DNA of 17,688 bases, from contig JAIRUU010000101.1 of NCBI GenBank assembly GCA_031254225.1, forward strand, positions 1 to 17,688, in the 5' to 3' direction. Shown one piece after another: positions 1 through 7,744 of the stretch (positions are counted from its first letter, which is position 1; every line of letters begins with the position of its first letter). Made by a program: the position numbers and the translations under genes. The notes under the pieces are model-generated. The model was not told the DNA's origin. It saw nothing but the letters and a program-made list of their open reading frames with translations, and did no database searches. This DNA is from Candidatus Elusimicrobium euhamitermitis. Its GTDB lineage: Bacteria; Elusimicrobiota; Elusimicrobia; Elusimicrobiales; Elusimicrobiaceae.

Positions 1-429
1 GTAGCAGCCCAAACTGCGTGTTGGACGCTGTGTTCTAGCGTAACGTGCAGCGGTACTACGCCAGATAAAAACGGACAGACTTATAAGGAAACTACAGGCT
101 CCTGCTGCCAGGCGGCTACAGTTACCTGTACCTCTCCAAAAGTTAACGTTAACGGCATATGTAAAACGCCATGTAAGGTAAAGAGTTGTCTAACGTCAAG
201 CGAGTATGTCTGGACAGGTTACGCCGAAGATGCTCCGGACGGTAATTGCTGCATATGTCCTGGAGGAAGAGTCCCATACGGCCCGTTTTCAGGATGGTGC
301 TGCTCTTCTCCCGAAGACACAAAACAGCCCGTCGGCGGGGGCAGCTGCTCTTGGTCTTCCAATTGCGGCGGCATGGGCGGCAGCTGCTGTTACAATAATC
401 TTCTCTGTGAAATGGTTTCAAGAATTTAA
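1..429 (+). CDS. Cys-rich secreted-type protein, 3' end only (5' end outside window)
   Basis: Frame 1 is open from the first base to a TAA at 427-429, giving 142 residues with no start codon, so the gene begins upstream of the window. The fragment has 19 cysteines, several as CC pairs. It contains a module (CSSVTC, then NGQTYKETTGSCC) that closely matches CSSVSC plus NGQSYQETTGTCC in the Cys-rich protein starting at 8789, so the two are paralogues. The C-terminus carries Cys spacing C-x5-C-x6-CC-x5-C, reminiscent of cystine-knot miniproteins, though this is spacing only. No catalytic motif is visible. By analogy with the two complete paralogues it is probably exported with disulfide bonds, but its own signal peptide is not in view. 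A perfect hairpin follows 28 bases after the stop. Function unknown. Confidence 0.85.
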   Translation, partial: VAAQTACWTLCSSVTCSGTTPDKNGQTYKETTGSCCQAATVTCTSPKVNVNGICKTPCKVKSCLTSSEYVWTGYAEDAPDGNCCICPGGRVPYGPFSGWCCSSPEDTKQPVGGGSCSWSSNCGGMGGSCCYNNLLCEMVSRI

Positions 430-457
430 TTTATGTCTTTGAAGTAATAAATTAAAT

Positions 458-493
458 AAAACGCCGCCCTGATTTTCATCAGGGCGGCGTTTT
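458..493. terminator. Bidirectional intrinsic terminator between Cys-rich gene and pilT
   Basis: A perfect 16-bp stem (AAAACGCCGCCCTGAT paired with its complement) encloses a TTTC loop. The arms are A-rich on the left and T-rich on the right, so it can end transcription in both directions. It sits between the stop of the rightward Cys-rich gene at 429 and the stop of leftward pilT at 504. Confidence 0.93.
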
Positions 494-503
494 AACTAAA
501 ACT

Positions 504-1574
504 TTATTTTCCCGTCTTCTGCTGCAGGTAGTTTTTGAAGTCTACTATGTTGGACGAATGGGCGATAGCGTCCTGATACGTAATTTTTTTGGCCAGATAT
601 AAATCACCCAGAGCCTGGTTCATGGTCATCATGCCAGCGCCGGAATTTGTCTGCATAATATTAATAACCTGCTCGGACTTTTTATCTCTTATCAGGCTTC
701 TCAGCGCGGAATTGGCGAGCAAAACCTCGGCCGCCATAATGCGCCCTTTGCCGTCCGCCGCCGGCAAAAGCTGCTGGCACATTACCGCCTCAATAACAAA
801 TGAAAGCTGCATGCGGGCCTGCTCCTGCTGGTGCGGCGGGAAAACGTCAACAATGCGGTTAATGCTCTGCGCCGCGTCCGACGTGTGCAGCGTGGCAAAA
901 ACAAGGTGGCCCGTTTCCGCTATGTTTAGAGCCGCCTGAATAGTCTCAAAATCGCGCATTTCGCCGACCAGAATAACGTCCGGATCCTGCCTTAAAACAT
1001 GGCGCAGCGCCTCGGTAAAACCGTGGGTGTCCGCGCCCACTTCGCGCTGGTTGACAATGCTTTTTTTATGATTGTGCACAAACTCAATAGGGTCTTCCAC
1101 CGTCATAATATGATAGTTATTATTTGTATTAAGGTAGTTTATTATGCTTGCAAGCGTGGTTGATTTGCCGGAGCCTGTCGGCCCCGTAATCAGCACCAGC
1201 CCTTTGTTAAGCTGAGTAATATGATTAACAGCCGCCGGAAGACCGAGCTCCGCAAAAGTTTTAAATTCAAAAGGAATAGAGCGTATGGCCGCGCCTATAG
1301 TGTTTCTCTGTCTGAAAACGTTCATTCTGAGACGGCCGTACGCTTTCATGCCGAAAGCGAAATCCAGCTCCTGGTTAGTTTCAAAACGCTGTTTCTGCTC
1401 GTCCGACATAATTGAATAAATCAGACTCTGCGCTTTGTCCGGCGTCAACACTTCAAAAGGAGTGGCAAAAAGTTTTCCGTTTATACGCAGTATCGGCGAC
1501 GCGCCGACGGTCAAATGTATATCCGAAGCCCCGTTCTCCTTCATCAGTTTAAAAAGCTCTTCCATTATTAACAT
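504..1574 (-). CDS. pilT: Type IV pilus retraction ATPase PilT
   Basis: Hexameric cytoplasmic ATPase of the PilT/GspE secretion superfamily; it powers pilus depolymerisation in twitching motility and DNA uptake. The 356 residues are the usual PilT length. Visible motifs are Walker A GPTGSGKST (about 131-139), an Asp box around VEDPIEF (159-165), Walker B with catalytic Glu in DVILVGEMRD (199-208) and a His box GHLVFATLHTSD (222-233). The N-terminal half has the PilT-type ASDIHL and AAIRSIP segments. The C-terminus (GMMTMNQALGDLY) also fits PilT rather than the assembly ATPase PilB. The ATG at 1574 has an AGAGAGG-like ribosome site a few bases upstream; a second ATG three codons in is possible. 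It lies 15 bases behind the GYF-like membrane protein gene and is the last gene of the gltX unit. No other pilus genes are in view. Confidence 0.97.
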   Translation of the reverse strand: MLIMEELFKLMKENGASDIHLTVGASPILRINGKLFATPFEVLTPDKAQSLIYSIMSDEQKQRFETNQELDFAFGMKAYGRLRMNVFRQRNTIGAAIRSIPFEFKTFAELGLPAAVNHITQLNKGLVLITGPTGSGKSTTLASIINYLNTNNNYHIMTVEDPIEFVHNHKKSIVNQREVGADTHGFTEALRHVLRQDPDVILVGEMRDFETIQAALNIAETGHLVFATLHTSDAAQSINRIVDVFPPHQQEQARMQLSFVIEAVMCQQLLPAADGKGRIMAAEVLLANSALRSLIRDKKSEQVINIMQTNSGAGMMTMNQALGDLYLAKKITYQDAIAHSSNIVDFKNYLQQKTGK

Positions 1575-1589
1575 ATTTAAACCCTCTCT

Positions 1590-3020
1590 TTACATATCTA
1601 ATAAATCTAACGTCAAATTATTCAAAGCGCCGGTAACCGTTCCTTTTTTTGTATCCACTTCAAAAATATAAACAATAGGCTCCTGGCGCGTTTTCGTCAA
1701 TCTGTATTTAACTATATAAATATCCTTATGTAAAGCTTCGCTTGACCATGCGGCCGCGTAACCCTGCCGGCGGTACTGCTCAAAATAAGTATTTAAAAAA
1801 TTGTCAACCGTGGCATTTTTATTTTCCAAAAAATAGTTCTTTGCTATCGCAATCGCCGCATCGCCGATATCATTAGTTTTGGCTTTAGGGCTGGAAGGCG
1901 GCGCGGGCAAAACCGCGGGCACTGCGGCGGCGGCAGGAACTTCCGGCGGAAGGATTTGTTTTTCCGGCGCGACAGGCTCAACATACGGAACAGCCATAGC
2001 AAAATTCTGCGGCGGCGGAGTTTCCTGCTGGTATTTTTGGTATATGTAAAACATTGAAGCCAAAAACGCAAATATGAATAACGCCGTAATAGCGGCCAGA
2101 GTTCTTGTGGAATGCGGTTTTTTTTCTTTAGGCGCGGCAATATCCTGCGCTTTTAGCTGCGTGCGTTTTACGTTAAAAGTGATGTCAGGGTCCGTCTCCG
2201 GATTTGCTGTTTTAAGCCGCTCTTCAACACGGCTCTCCGCCGGAACGTCTTTTACAAAAATATCTTCCGGCGAGTCTTGTTTTACGGTTTTTACCGCGGC
2301 GGTTTCGGCTTTTTTCACGCCGTCGTCATGTTTAAGTTTAAGAGAGCGCGCCGTGCCGAGCGCAAATTCAGTCACCGTAATAGGCTCCGGCTCCGCAGGC
2401 TTTGCCGGCGGCGGGACGGGAGAAACGGCGGCAGGAGCGGCGGCCGCGTTTACTACGGGCTGCGCCGCGGGCCCGCGCTCGGTAATTGGTCTGAAAGTTT
2501 CGGAAAAATCAGTTTTTTCTTTAGCCGGCGGCGCGATTTCGCGGCTTAAAATTTTGCCCTGCGGGCCGAAAGTCCTTTCATACTTTCTACGTTCCTTTTC
2601 AAGCTCGCGTTCAATGCGTCTTACTTTTGTATTTTTTGTTTTTGAGTCCGGCCGCAGCTCGCGCTGCAAAAAACGGCCCAGATACATATCGGAATTTTCA
2701 AGCTCGTCGGGAATTCCAAGAATTTCGCTTAGCCCGCTGTTTTCGTTTTGGTAGATATTTGCAAAATATTCTTCTATTGAAATATTATCGCCGGCCGTAA
2801 GTTTTGTGTTCTGCCCGCCGGTAAGACCGCTTTTAATTTCGCCTACTTTTTCCTGCCCGCCGAAATCAATGTAAAAAGACGCGGGTTTCCAGTGCATGGA
2901 ATTGTCGCCCAGAGTTTCGGGGCAAACAAGCGTCTCCAGCGTAAAACCCTCTATTTTTTTAAGCTCGGAAGATTCAAAAGGGCCTATAACGTCGCCCTTT
3001 TCCAGCATCCAATATCTCAT
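1590..3020 (-). CDS. GYF_2-like single-pass membrane protein, function unknown
   Basis: A 476-residue protein. Residues 1-50 (MRYWMLEKGDVIGPF... LVCPETLGD...WKPASFY) resemble the GYF_2 fold found in bacterial membrane proteins: an aromatic start, G-x-x-GPF and a conserved late Trp. Next come a charged segment rich in Arg, Lys and Glu (about 125-150), a Pro/Ala-rich linker (185-215), a single transmembrane helix (about 307-328), a second Pro/Ala-rich linker (335-378) and a C-terminal globular domain (about 385-476) that looks mixed alpha/beta. This suggests a cytoplasmic GYF domain and an extracytoplasmic C-terminal domain separated by flexible spacers. It is sandwiched between gltX (10 bases upstream) and pilT (15 bases downstream), so a link to the pilus machinery or envelope is possible but unproven. 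The gene has no symbol I recognise. Confidence 0.85.
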   Translation of the reverse strand: MRYWMLEKGDVIGPFESSELKKIEGFTLETLVCPETLGDNSMHWKPASFYIDFGGQEKVGEIKSGLTGGQNTKLTAGDNISIEEYFANIYQNENSGLSEILGIPDELENSDMYLGRFLQRELRPDSKTKNTKVRRIERELEKERRKYERTFGPQGKILSREIAPPAKEKTDFSETFRPITERGPAAQPVVNAAAAPAAVSPVPPPAKPAEPEPITVTEFALGTARSLKLKHDDGVKKAETAAVKTVKQDSPEDIFVKDVPAESRVEERLKTANPETDPDITFNVKRTQLKAQDIAAPKEKKPHSTRTLAAITALFIFAFLASMFYIYQKYQQETPPPQNFAMAVPYVEPVAPEKQILPPEVPAAAAVPAVLPAPPSSPKAKTNDIGDAAIAIAKNYFLENKNATVDNFLNTYFEQYRRQGYAAAWSSEALHKDIYIVKYRLTKTRQEPIVYIFEVDTKKGTVTGALNNLTLDLLDM

Positions 3021-3030
3021 TTAATCCCCG

Positions 3031-4494
3031 TTAAGCCGCAAGCTTTACGGCTTCTTTCAGCCTTTTTACCACAGTATCCCTGCCCATGTACTCTAACATT
3101 TTAAAAAGCGTTGGGCCGTGCGTTCTGCCTGAAACGGCCACTCTCACCGGATGAAAAATTTGGCCGGTTTTTAAATTTTTTAATTCCGCGTATCCGCGCG
3201 CCGCGCGTTCAAGTTCCGCCTCGGTAAAAGACGCGATATTTGAATAAACTTCCGCCATGCCTTCCAAAATGCTTTTCGCTTCGGGTTTTTTAAAAACTTT
3301 TTCAACCGCGGCCGCGTCAAATTCCACGTCTGAGAAGAAAAATTTTATAAGGCCCGGAACTTCGGTAAGTCTTTTATATTTTTCATGCTCAAGTGAAATA
3401 ATACCTTCCAGCCGCGCGCGGTCAGCGCCGCCGATATTTATGCCCGCTTCTTTAATAAACGGCATGGCCAAATCAGTCAGTTTTGCAACGGGCGTCATGC
3501 GTATATATTCGCCGTTCATCCACTCAAGTTTGGCTGGGTCAAAAATAGCGGGGCTTTTCTGGCAGCCTTTGATGTCAAATTTCCGCTCAAGCTCGCCAGG
3601 CGCAAAAAGCTGCTGTGAGTCCGGCGTAGACCAGCCCAAAAGCGCAAGATAATTTACTACCGCCGCGCTTAAATAACCCTGTTTTTCATACTCAATAACG
3701 CTGGTCGCGCCGTGGCGTTTGGAAAGTTTGGTGCCGTCCGGCCCGTGAATCATTGACAAGTGCGCAAACTCCGGCGGCGTCCACCCGAGCGCGCGGTAAA
3801 TCTGTATCTGCGCCGGCGTGTTTGAAATATGGTCGTCCCCGCGGATAACGTGGGAAATTTCCATCATATGATCGTCAATAACGCAGGCAAAATTATACGT
3901 CGGATAGCCGGAAGTTTTTTGTATAACCAGATCATATAAATCTTTGCTGGCAAAAGTCACTTCGCCGCGTATTAAATCATTCCAGCCGGCGTGGCCTTCT
4001 TTAGGCATATTAAAACGTACGGCGGGCCTTCTGCCGCGCGCTTCAAATTCGGCCCTCTGCGCGTCCGTAAGATGTTTGCATTTGCCGCTGTAACGCGGCG
4101 GCAGTTTTTTGGCTATAGCTTCCTGCCGCGCGCTTTCAAGCTCTTCCTGCGTGCAATAACACTTGTAAGCTTTGCCTTCGGCAAGTAATTGGTCAATATA
4201 TTTTTTATAAATTCCGGCGTCCGCGCGGGCGGACTGCAGGTACGGTTTGTGCGGCCCGAGCTCTGAGCCGTCCCGCATAGGCCCCTCGTCCCAGTTTAAT
4301 TTTGTCCACTCCATGCCGTCAAAAATAGCTTTGACGGAAGCGGCCGTTGAGCGTTCCTCATCGGTATCTTCAATTCTCAGAATGAACGTTCCGTTATTGT
4401 GTCTGGCAAAAAGATAATTAAACAGCGCGGTGCGCACGCCGCCTATGTGCAGGAAACCGGTAGGACTGGGCGCAAAACGTACTCTTATGTTCAT
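3031..4494 (-). CDS. gltX: Glutamyl-tRNA synthetase
   Basis: Class I aminoacyl-tRNA synthetase charging tRNA-Glu in the cytoplasm. The 487 residues match the usual bacterial GluRS size. The HIGH-type motif lies in PSPTGFLHIGG (9-19) and the KMSKS-type motif is KLSKR (256-260). A Cys cluster C-x-C (112, 114), then Tyr135 and Cys139 in YSGKC, matches the zinc-binding arrangement known in E. coli GluRS. RIEDTDEERS (about 40-49) is also a family signature. The ATG at 4494 is the first start of the conserved N-terminus; a GAGG lies about 13 bases upstream, which is long. This gene opens the leftward gltX, GYF-like, pilT unit and is divergent from the metallophosphoesterase gene. Whether it charges only tRNA-Glu or also tRNA-Gln cannot be told from the sequence here. 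Confidence 0.98.
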   Translation of the reverse strand: MNIRVRFAPSPTGFLHIGGVRTALFNYLFARHNNGTFILRIEDTDEERSTAASVKAIFDGMEWTKLNWDEGPMRDGSELGPHKPYLQSARADAGIYKKYIDQLLAEGKAYKCYCTQEELESARQEAIAKKLPPRYSGKCKHLTDAQRAEFEARGRRPAVRFNMPKEGHAGWNDLIRGEVTFASKDLYDLVIQKTSGYPTYNFACVIDDHMMEISHVIRGDDHISNTPAQIQIYRALGWTPPEFAHLSMIHGPDGTKLSKRHGATSVIEYEKQGYLSAAVVNYLALLGWSTPDSQQLFAPGELERKFDIKGCQKSPAIFDPAKLEWMNGEYIRMTPVAKLTDLAMPFIKEAGINIGGADRARLEGIISLEHEKYKRLTEVPGLIKFFFSDVEFDAAAVEKVFKKPEAKSILEGMAEVYSNIASFTEAELERAARGYAELKNLKTGQIFHPVRVAVSGRTHGPTLFKMLEYMGRDTVVKRLKEAVKLAA

Positions 4495-4523
4495 AATTTA
4501 TGAAAAACCTCAAATGTAAAATG

Positions 4524-4540
4524 ATAATATATTATACTAT
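4524..4540. promoter_or_regulatory. AT-rich divergent promoter candidate between gltX and the metallophosphoesterase gene
   Basis: The 84-base gap between the two divergent genes is very AT-rich in its middle. It holds a 12-base perfect palindrome ATAATATATTAT at 4524-4535. A consensus -10 hexamer TATAAT reads on the minus strand at 4536-4531, towards gltX, and TATACT reads on the plus strand at 4534-4539. No convincing -35 hexamer is seen for either. A short inverted repeat (ACTATA / TATAGT) lies just to the right. Confidence 0.45.
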
Positions 4541-4578
4541 AGTTAGAAGTTATAGTATTTAAAACGGGGCGGGGTTAT

Positions 4579-5667
4579 ATGTATATTTTTTTTGCCGTAT
4601 TCTTAATAGCGGTTATAGGCTTACACGTATTCAGCGCAGGTACTTTTTATTATTTTTTCCCTTCCAAAATAACCAAAATTTTATTATGGCTCATGCCGCT
4701 GGCCGGAACGCTGCTCATTATGTCCGGTTTCGCGCTGCAGCGCAAGTCTGAAAGCTGGTTAAACGAACCCGTTATTCTGGCGGCATATTATTGGATAGGG
4801 GTTTTATTTATAATTTTCTCCGTCAGTTTTGTAATTGCCTGCGGAGTGGTTGCGCTCGGCTGGTTAAAAATTGCGGTGCCGCCCTGGCTGGGCCGCGCGG
4901 GACTAGTTGTAAGCGCGCTGTTTATAATTTTGGCGGTTATCGGCGGACAAAGAACGCCGGAAATAAAAAAAATAAATCTTAAAGCCGCAGGTCTGCCGGT
5001 TGAAAAACTGAGCATCGCGCAGATTTCCGACTCACACATCGGCATAGGCGTAAGCGTTAAAAGAGTAAGGAAAATGGTTGAAGAAATTAACGCGCTTGAG
5101 CCCGACCTGATTTTGATAACCGGCGATTTTTACGAGGGCGGCAAAAAGTTAAGACAGCAGGAAATTGACGCTCTTAAAGGACTGAAAGCGAAATACGGCG
5201 TTTACGGCTCAATGGGCAACCATGAGTTTTACGCGGGTCTTGGCAACAGCCTTGATTTTTATGAAGCCGCCGGCGTAAAACCGCTGCGGCAGGCTACCGT
5301 GCGCCCGCTGCCCGGGCTGGCTGTTTCCGGCGTGGATGATTTTAACGCCGCGCATATCAGCGCGGGCGACTTTTCAAATTTTTTAAACACTCTTAATCCG
5401 AAAGATTACAATATTTTAATGGAGCATGAGCCGCGTTATTTTGAGACGGCACAGGACAAAGTGAACCTTATGCTTTGCGGCCATACGCACAGGGGACAGA
5501 TTTTCCCTTTCAACTGGCTTGTAAGGCTGCGCTACAAACACGTTTACGGTCTTTTTAAATACGGCGGCACGAATTATTACGTAACTTCCGGCGTTTTTTA
5601 CTGGGGCCCGCCCATGCGGCTTTTTACAAAAAATGAAATTCCGTTTATAACTATTGAGAGAGAATGA
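4579..5667 (+). CDS. Membrane-anchored calcineurin-like metallophosphoesterase (YkuE/YaeI type)
   Basis: A 362-residue protein. The N-terminal 125 residues contain about four transmembrane helices (roughly 1-25, 32-53, 67-95, 104-124). The rest is a calcineurin-like phosphoesterase domain with every metal-binding motif in order: D-x-H (Asp151, His153), GD (182-183), GNHE (213-216), His283 in MEHEP and GHTHRGQ (301-307). This arrangement is typical of YkuE/YaeI-like enzymes, several of which act on lipid phosphoesters such as UDP-diacylglucosamine; the substrate here is not determined. The purine-rich GGGGCGGGG just before the ATG at 4579 may serve as ribosome site. The stop overlaps the start of the GH3 gene (ATGA), indicating translational coupling and a shared envelope-related role. 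Confidence 0.93.
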   Translation: MYIFFAVFLIAVIGLHVFSAGTFYYFFPSKITKILLWLMPLAGTLLIMSGFALQRKSESWLNEPVILAAYYWIGVLFIIFSVSFVIACGVVALGWLKIAVPPWLGRAGLVVSALFIILAVIGGQRTPEIKKINLKAAGLPVEKLSIAQISDSHIGIGVSVKRVRKMVEEINALEPDLILITGDFYEGGKKLRQQEIDALKGLKAKYGVYGSMGNHEFYAGLGNSLDFYEAAGVKPLRQATVRPLPGLAVSGVDDFNAAHISAGDFSNFLNTLNPKDYNILMEHEPRYFETAQDKVNLMLCGHTHRGQIFPFNWLVRLRYKHVYGLFKYGGTNYYVTSGVFYWGPPMRLFTKNEIPFITIERE

Positions 5668-7274
5668 GAAAATTATTTTTTGTTTTATTTTTCTTTCCGT
5701 TATTTGTGAGCGCGCAGGTCGTTGATTTTGACAAACTGACGCCGGAGCAGAAACTTGGTCAGACGCTTGTAATTTTTGTAGACGTATCCAACGCGGACAA
5801 ATATAAAAACGTTATTGAAAAGGGCCTGGTCGGCGGCGTGCTGATACAGTGGGGGGATTATTCTCTTGAGCAGACCACGGCTCTGACGGCAAAACTGCAA
5901 AGCTGGGCCGCAAATTCCCCCTCTCGCATACCGCTGTTTATTTCAATTGACTATGAAGGCGGCACCGTTTACACGCCGGTAACGCTGGGCTTTCAGTATC
6001 TTCCCACAAATATGATGATAGCCGCGGCAAACGACGAGGACGCGGCGGCCCGTCTCTTCTATCTCGCCGGCCTGCAGCTGAAAAGAGCGGGCGTGCATAT
6101 GGATTTTTCCCCAGTCTTAGACGTTAACATTAACCCGGGAAACCCGATTATAGGCGTGCGTTCTTTCGGCTCTGACAACGAACTTGTGGGCCGCATGGGC
6201 GCGGCCGTTATAAGCGGTTTGAACGCCGCGGGAATTATATCCGTTGCCAAACATTTCCCGGGCCACGGCAACACCCTGCTGGACACGCATTATGATTTGC
6301 CCGTCTTAGATATTTCAAAAGAGGAAGTGGAACGCGTGCACCTTGCGCCTTTTAAAAAAGCTATTGAAGCAGGAGTTCCGGGCATTATGACGGCGCATAT
6401 TATTTATAAAGCTTATGACCCGCTGCGGCCGGCGACATATTCCAAAAAAATATTAAACGATCTGCTCAGAAAAGAAATGGGTTTTGACGGACTGATAATT
6501 TCCGACGCGCTTGACATGGCGGGCGCGGCGGAGGAAGGCGGCGGCATAGCTTTAAACGCCGCGCGCACCATTGAGGCCGGCTCCGACATAGCCTTGCTGG
6601 GCGGCTTCTTAAACGCGCAGGATATTTTTAACCAGATACTTGCTTTGACCGGCAAAGAAGTCAGTTCCGCGCGCATTGACGAGGCAGCGAAAAAAGTTTT
6701 TGATTTAAAAAAGAAAACCGGACTTTTTGAAACGCCCGAGGAAACGGAAGACGTTTCAGAAGCTTTTAACAAAGCGTCTGAGATAATAGCGCAAAAATCC
6801 GTCACCGTTCTGCGCAACAATAAAAATATTATTCCGCTTAAACAGGAAACGGGCAAACTGTGCGCCGTGTTTTTTGCGCCCACGAGATTTGCCGATGAAA
6901 TTACGTCGTTCACCCAGCCTTTCCTTGAAAAGGGGTGGGACGTAAATTATTATAACGCCGCCATGGTGCCCTCGTCAAAAGATTTAAAACGCGCGCAGGC
7001 CTGCGCGGCCGGCGCGGACGCGCTTGTAATAGCCACTCTGCAGTGGACTTCCAAACCTTTTGCGCGCCAGACCGCCGCGGTAAACGCGCTGCTTGCAAAA
7101 TATCCGGACGCAGCGGTAATTTCCATGATGAGCCCTTATGAAGTAACGTCGTACCCTAAAGCAAATACCGTAATTCTGACCTACGGCATAAATAAATTTT
7201 CAATAAAAACCGCGGCGGAAATTTTGCTGGGCGGGCGCGAAGCGGAGGGCAAACTGCCCATAGAGCTGAAATAA
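5664..7274 (+). CDS. nagZ: Exported GH3 beta-N-acetylhexosaminidase (NagZ family, two-domain)
   Basis: Glycoside hydrolase family 3 enzyme of 536 residues. Family members release GlcNAc from peptidoglycan fragments or other beta-linked GlcNAc. The hallmarks are present: KHFPGHG (196-202), a following D-x-H (Asp207, His209; the acid/base dyad of NagZ enzymes) and the nucleophile Asp281 in ISDALDM. Residues 1-17 (MRKLFFVLFFFPLFVSA) look like a signal peptide, so unlike the cytoplasmic E. coli NagZ it probably acts outside the inner membrane. A C-terminal GH3_C-like domain (about 380-536) makes it longer than the single-domain E. coli enzyme and similar to the two-domain Bacillus type. It overlaps the metallophosphoesterase stop by 4 bases. 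The small membrane protein gene starts 7 bases after its stop. Natural substrate not proven by sequence. Confidence 0.93.
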   Translation: MRKLFFVLFFFPLFVSAQVVDFDKLTPEQKLGQTLVIFVDVSNADKYKNVIEKGLVGGVLIQWGDYSLEQTTALTAKLQSWAANSPSRIPLFISIDYEGGTVYTPVTLGFQYLPTNMMIAAANDEDAAARLFYLAGLQLKRAGVHMDFSPVLDVNINPGNPIIGVRSFGSDNELVGRMGAAVISGLNAAGIISVAKHFPGHGNTLLDTHYDLPVLDISKEEVERVHLAPFKKAIEAGVPGIMTAHIIYKAYDPLRPATYSKKILNDLLRKEMGFDGLIISDALDMAGAAEEGGGIALNAARTIEAGSDIALLGGFLNAQDIFNQILALTGKEVSSARIDEAAKKVFDLKKKTGLFETPEETEDVSEAFNKASEIIAQKSVTVLRNNKNIIPLKQETGKLCAVFFAPTRFADEITSFTQPFLEKGWDVNYYNAAMVPSSKDLKRAQACAAGADALVIATLQWTSKPFARQTAAVNALLAKYPDAAVISMMSPYEVTSYPKANTVILTYGINKFSIKTAAEILLGGREAEGKLPIELK

Positions 7275-7281
7275 AAATTTT

Positions 7282-7548
7282 ATGACAATGATAATAGCGT
7301 CGGTTATCGTCGGTTTGGTTTGCCTGTGGGTTATCAAGAGATTTGATCCGGAAGGGCCCGCGGCCAAACTTTTATGGGTAATATTTTTCAGCTGCGTGGG
7401 GAATATTATTTTTGTTCTTTTGTTCGGCGACATCACGGGAAATATGACAAAAACAACCATACCCGACCTCAAACAATATTCTTTGCAGGGAAGCTCCGGA
7501 ATATCTGTCCATCAAGCCGAAGGCACACTGCCGGCAGAACTGAAATAA
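7282..7548 (+). CDS. Small two-helix membrane protein, unknown function
   Basis: An 88-residue protein with two hydrophobic helices (about 3-19 and 28-48) separated by a charged loop (KRFDPEGPAAK) and followed by a polar tail. No family is recognised. It begins 7 bases after the GH3 stop with no clear Shine-Dalgarno sequence, so it is probably read by coupling or reinitiation. A second in-frame ATG at 7288 could be the true start. It is the last gene before the terminator at 7564-7600. Its last 11 residues (QAEGTLPAELK) strikingly resemble the last 11 of the GH3 enzyme (EAEGKLPIELK), and the DNA around the two stops is also similar. This may mark an old tail duplication. Confidence 0.75.
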   Translation: MTMIIASVIVGLVCLWVIKRFDPEGPAAKLLWVIFFSCVGNIIFVLLFGDITGNMTKTTIPDLKQYSLQGSSGISVHQAEGTLPAELK

Positions 7549-7563
7549 AAACTTTCGTAAAAA

Positions 7564-7600
7564 CTAAAAAACCACGCGGACTGCCCGCATGGTTTTTTAG
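7564..7600 (+). terminator. Intrinsic terminator of the metallophosphoesterase-GH3 unit
   Basis: A 16-bp stem (CTAAAAAACCACGCGG against CCGCATGGTTTTTTAG, one G-T mismatch) with a 5-base loop, ending in a run of six T. It begins 16 bases after the stop of the small membrane protein. The T side runs directly into the upstream repeat of the next gene. Confidence 0.9.
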
Positions 7601-7708
7601 CTGTCTTTTCCATTCTTTTGAAAAAAGAACTTTCCTGCCGCGCGGAATCACTTCAGTCGTAAAAAAACATAGCCTTTTTAGTTATTATGGATTAACTCTT
7701 TTCTGGTT

Positions 7709-7719
7709 TACAATATAAG
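7709..7719 (+). promoter_or_regulatory. Possible -10 element for first complete Cys-rich gene
   Basis: Overlapping hexamers TACAAT (7709-7714) and TATAAG (7714-7719) resemble a sigma70 -10 box about 40 bases before the start. AATATAAG is conserved in the second copy (8751-8758). No good -35 hexamer is visible at the usual distance. Confidence 0.4.
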
Positions 7720-7737
7720 TGTAATCTTTTGCTGATT

Positions 7738-7744
7738 AAGGAGG
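7738..7744 (+). promoter_or_regulatory. Ribosome binding site fixing GTG start 7752
   Basis: AAGGAGG, a near-perfect Shine-Dalgarno sequence, lies 7 bases before the GTG at 7752 and is conserved at the same place before the paralogue. Confidence 0.9.

Noticed and set aside
149..442. Minus-strand 90-residue and plus-strand 78-residue frames over the partial Cys-rich gene
   Set aside because: The frame open from base 1 to 429 shows the paralogue module and the Cys pattern; the other frames do not.
2074..2754. 226-residue plus-strand open frame opposite the GYF-like protein gene
   Set aside because: Shadow of the GC-rich Pro/Ala-coding minus-strand gene; low-complexity Ser/Ala/Gly composition and no recognisable domain.
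6413..6913. 166-residue minus-strand open frame inside the GH3 gene
   Set aside because: Antisense to a well-supported enzyme with intact motifs; composition is that of a reverse-strand shadow.
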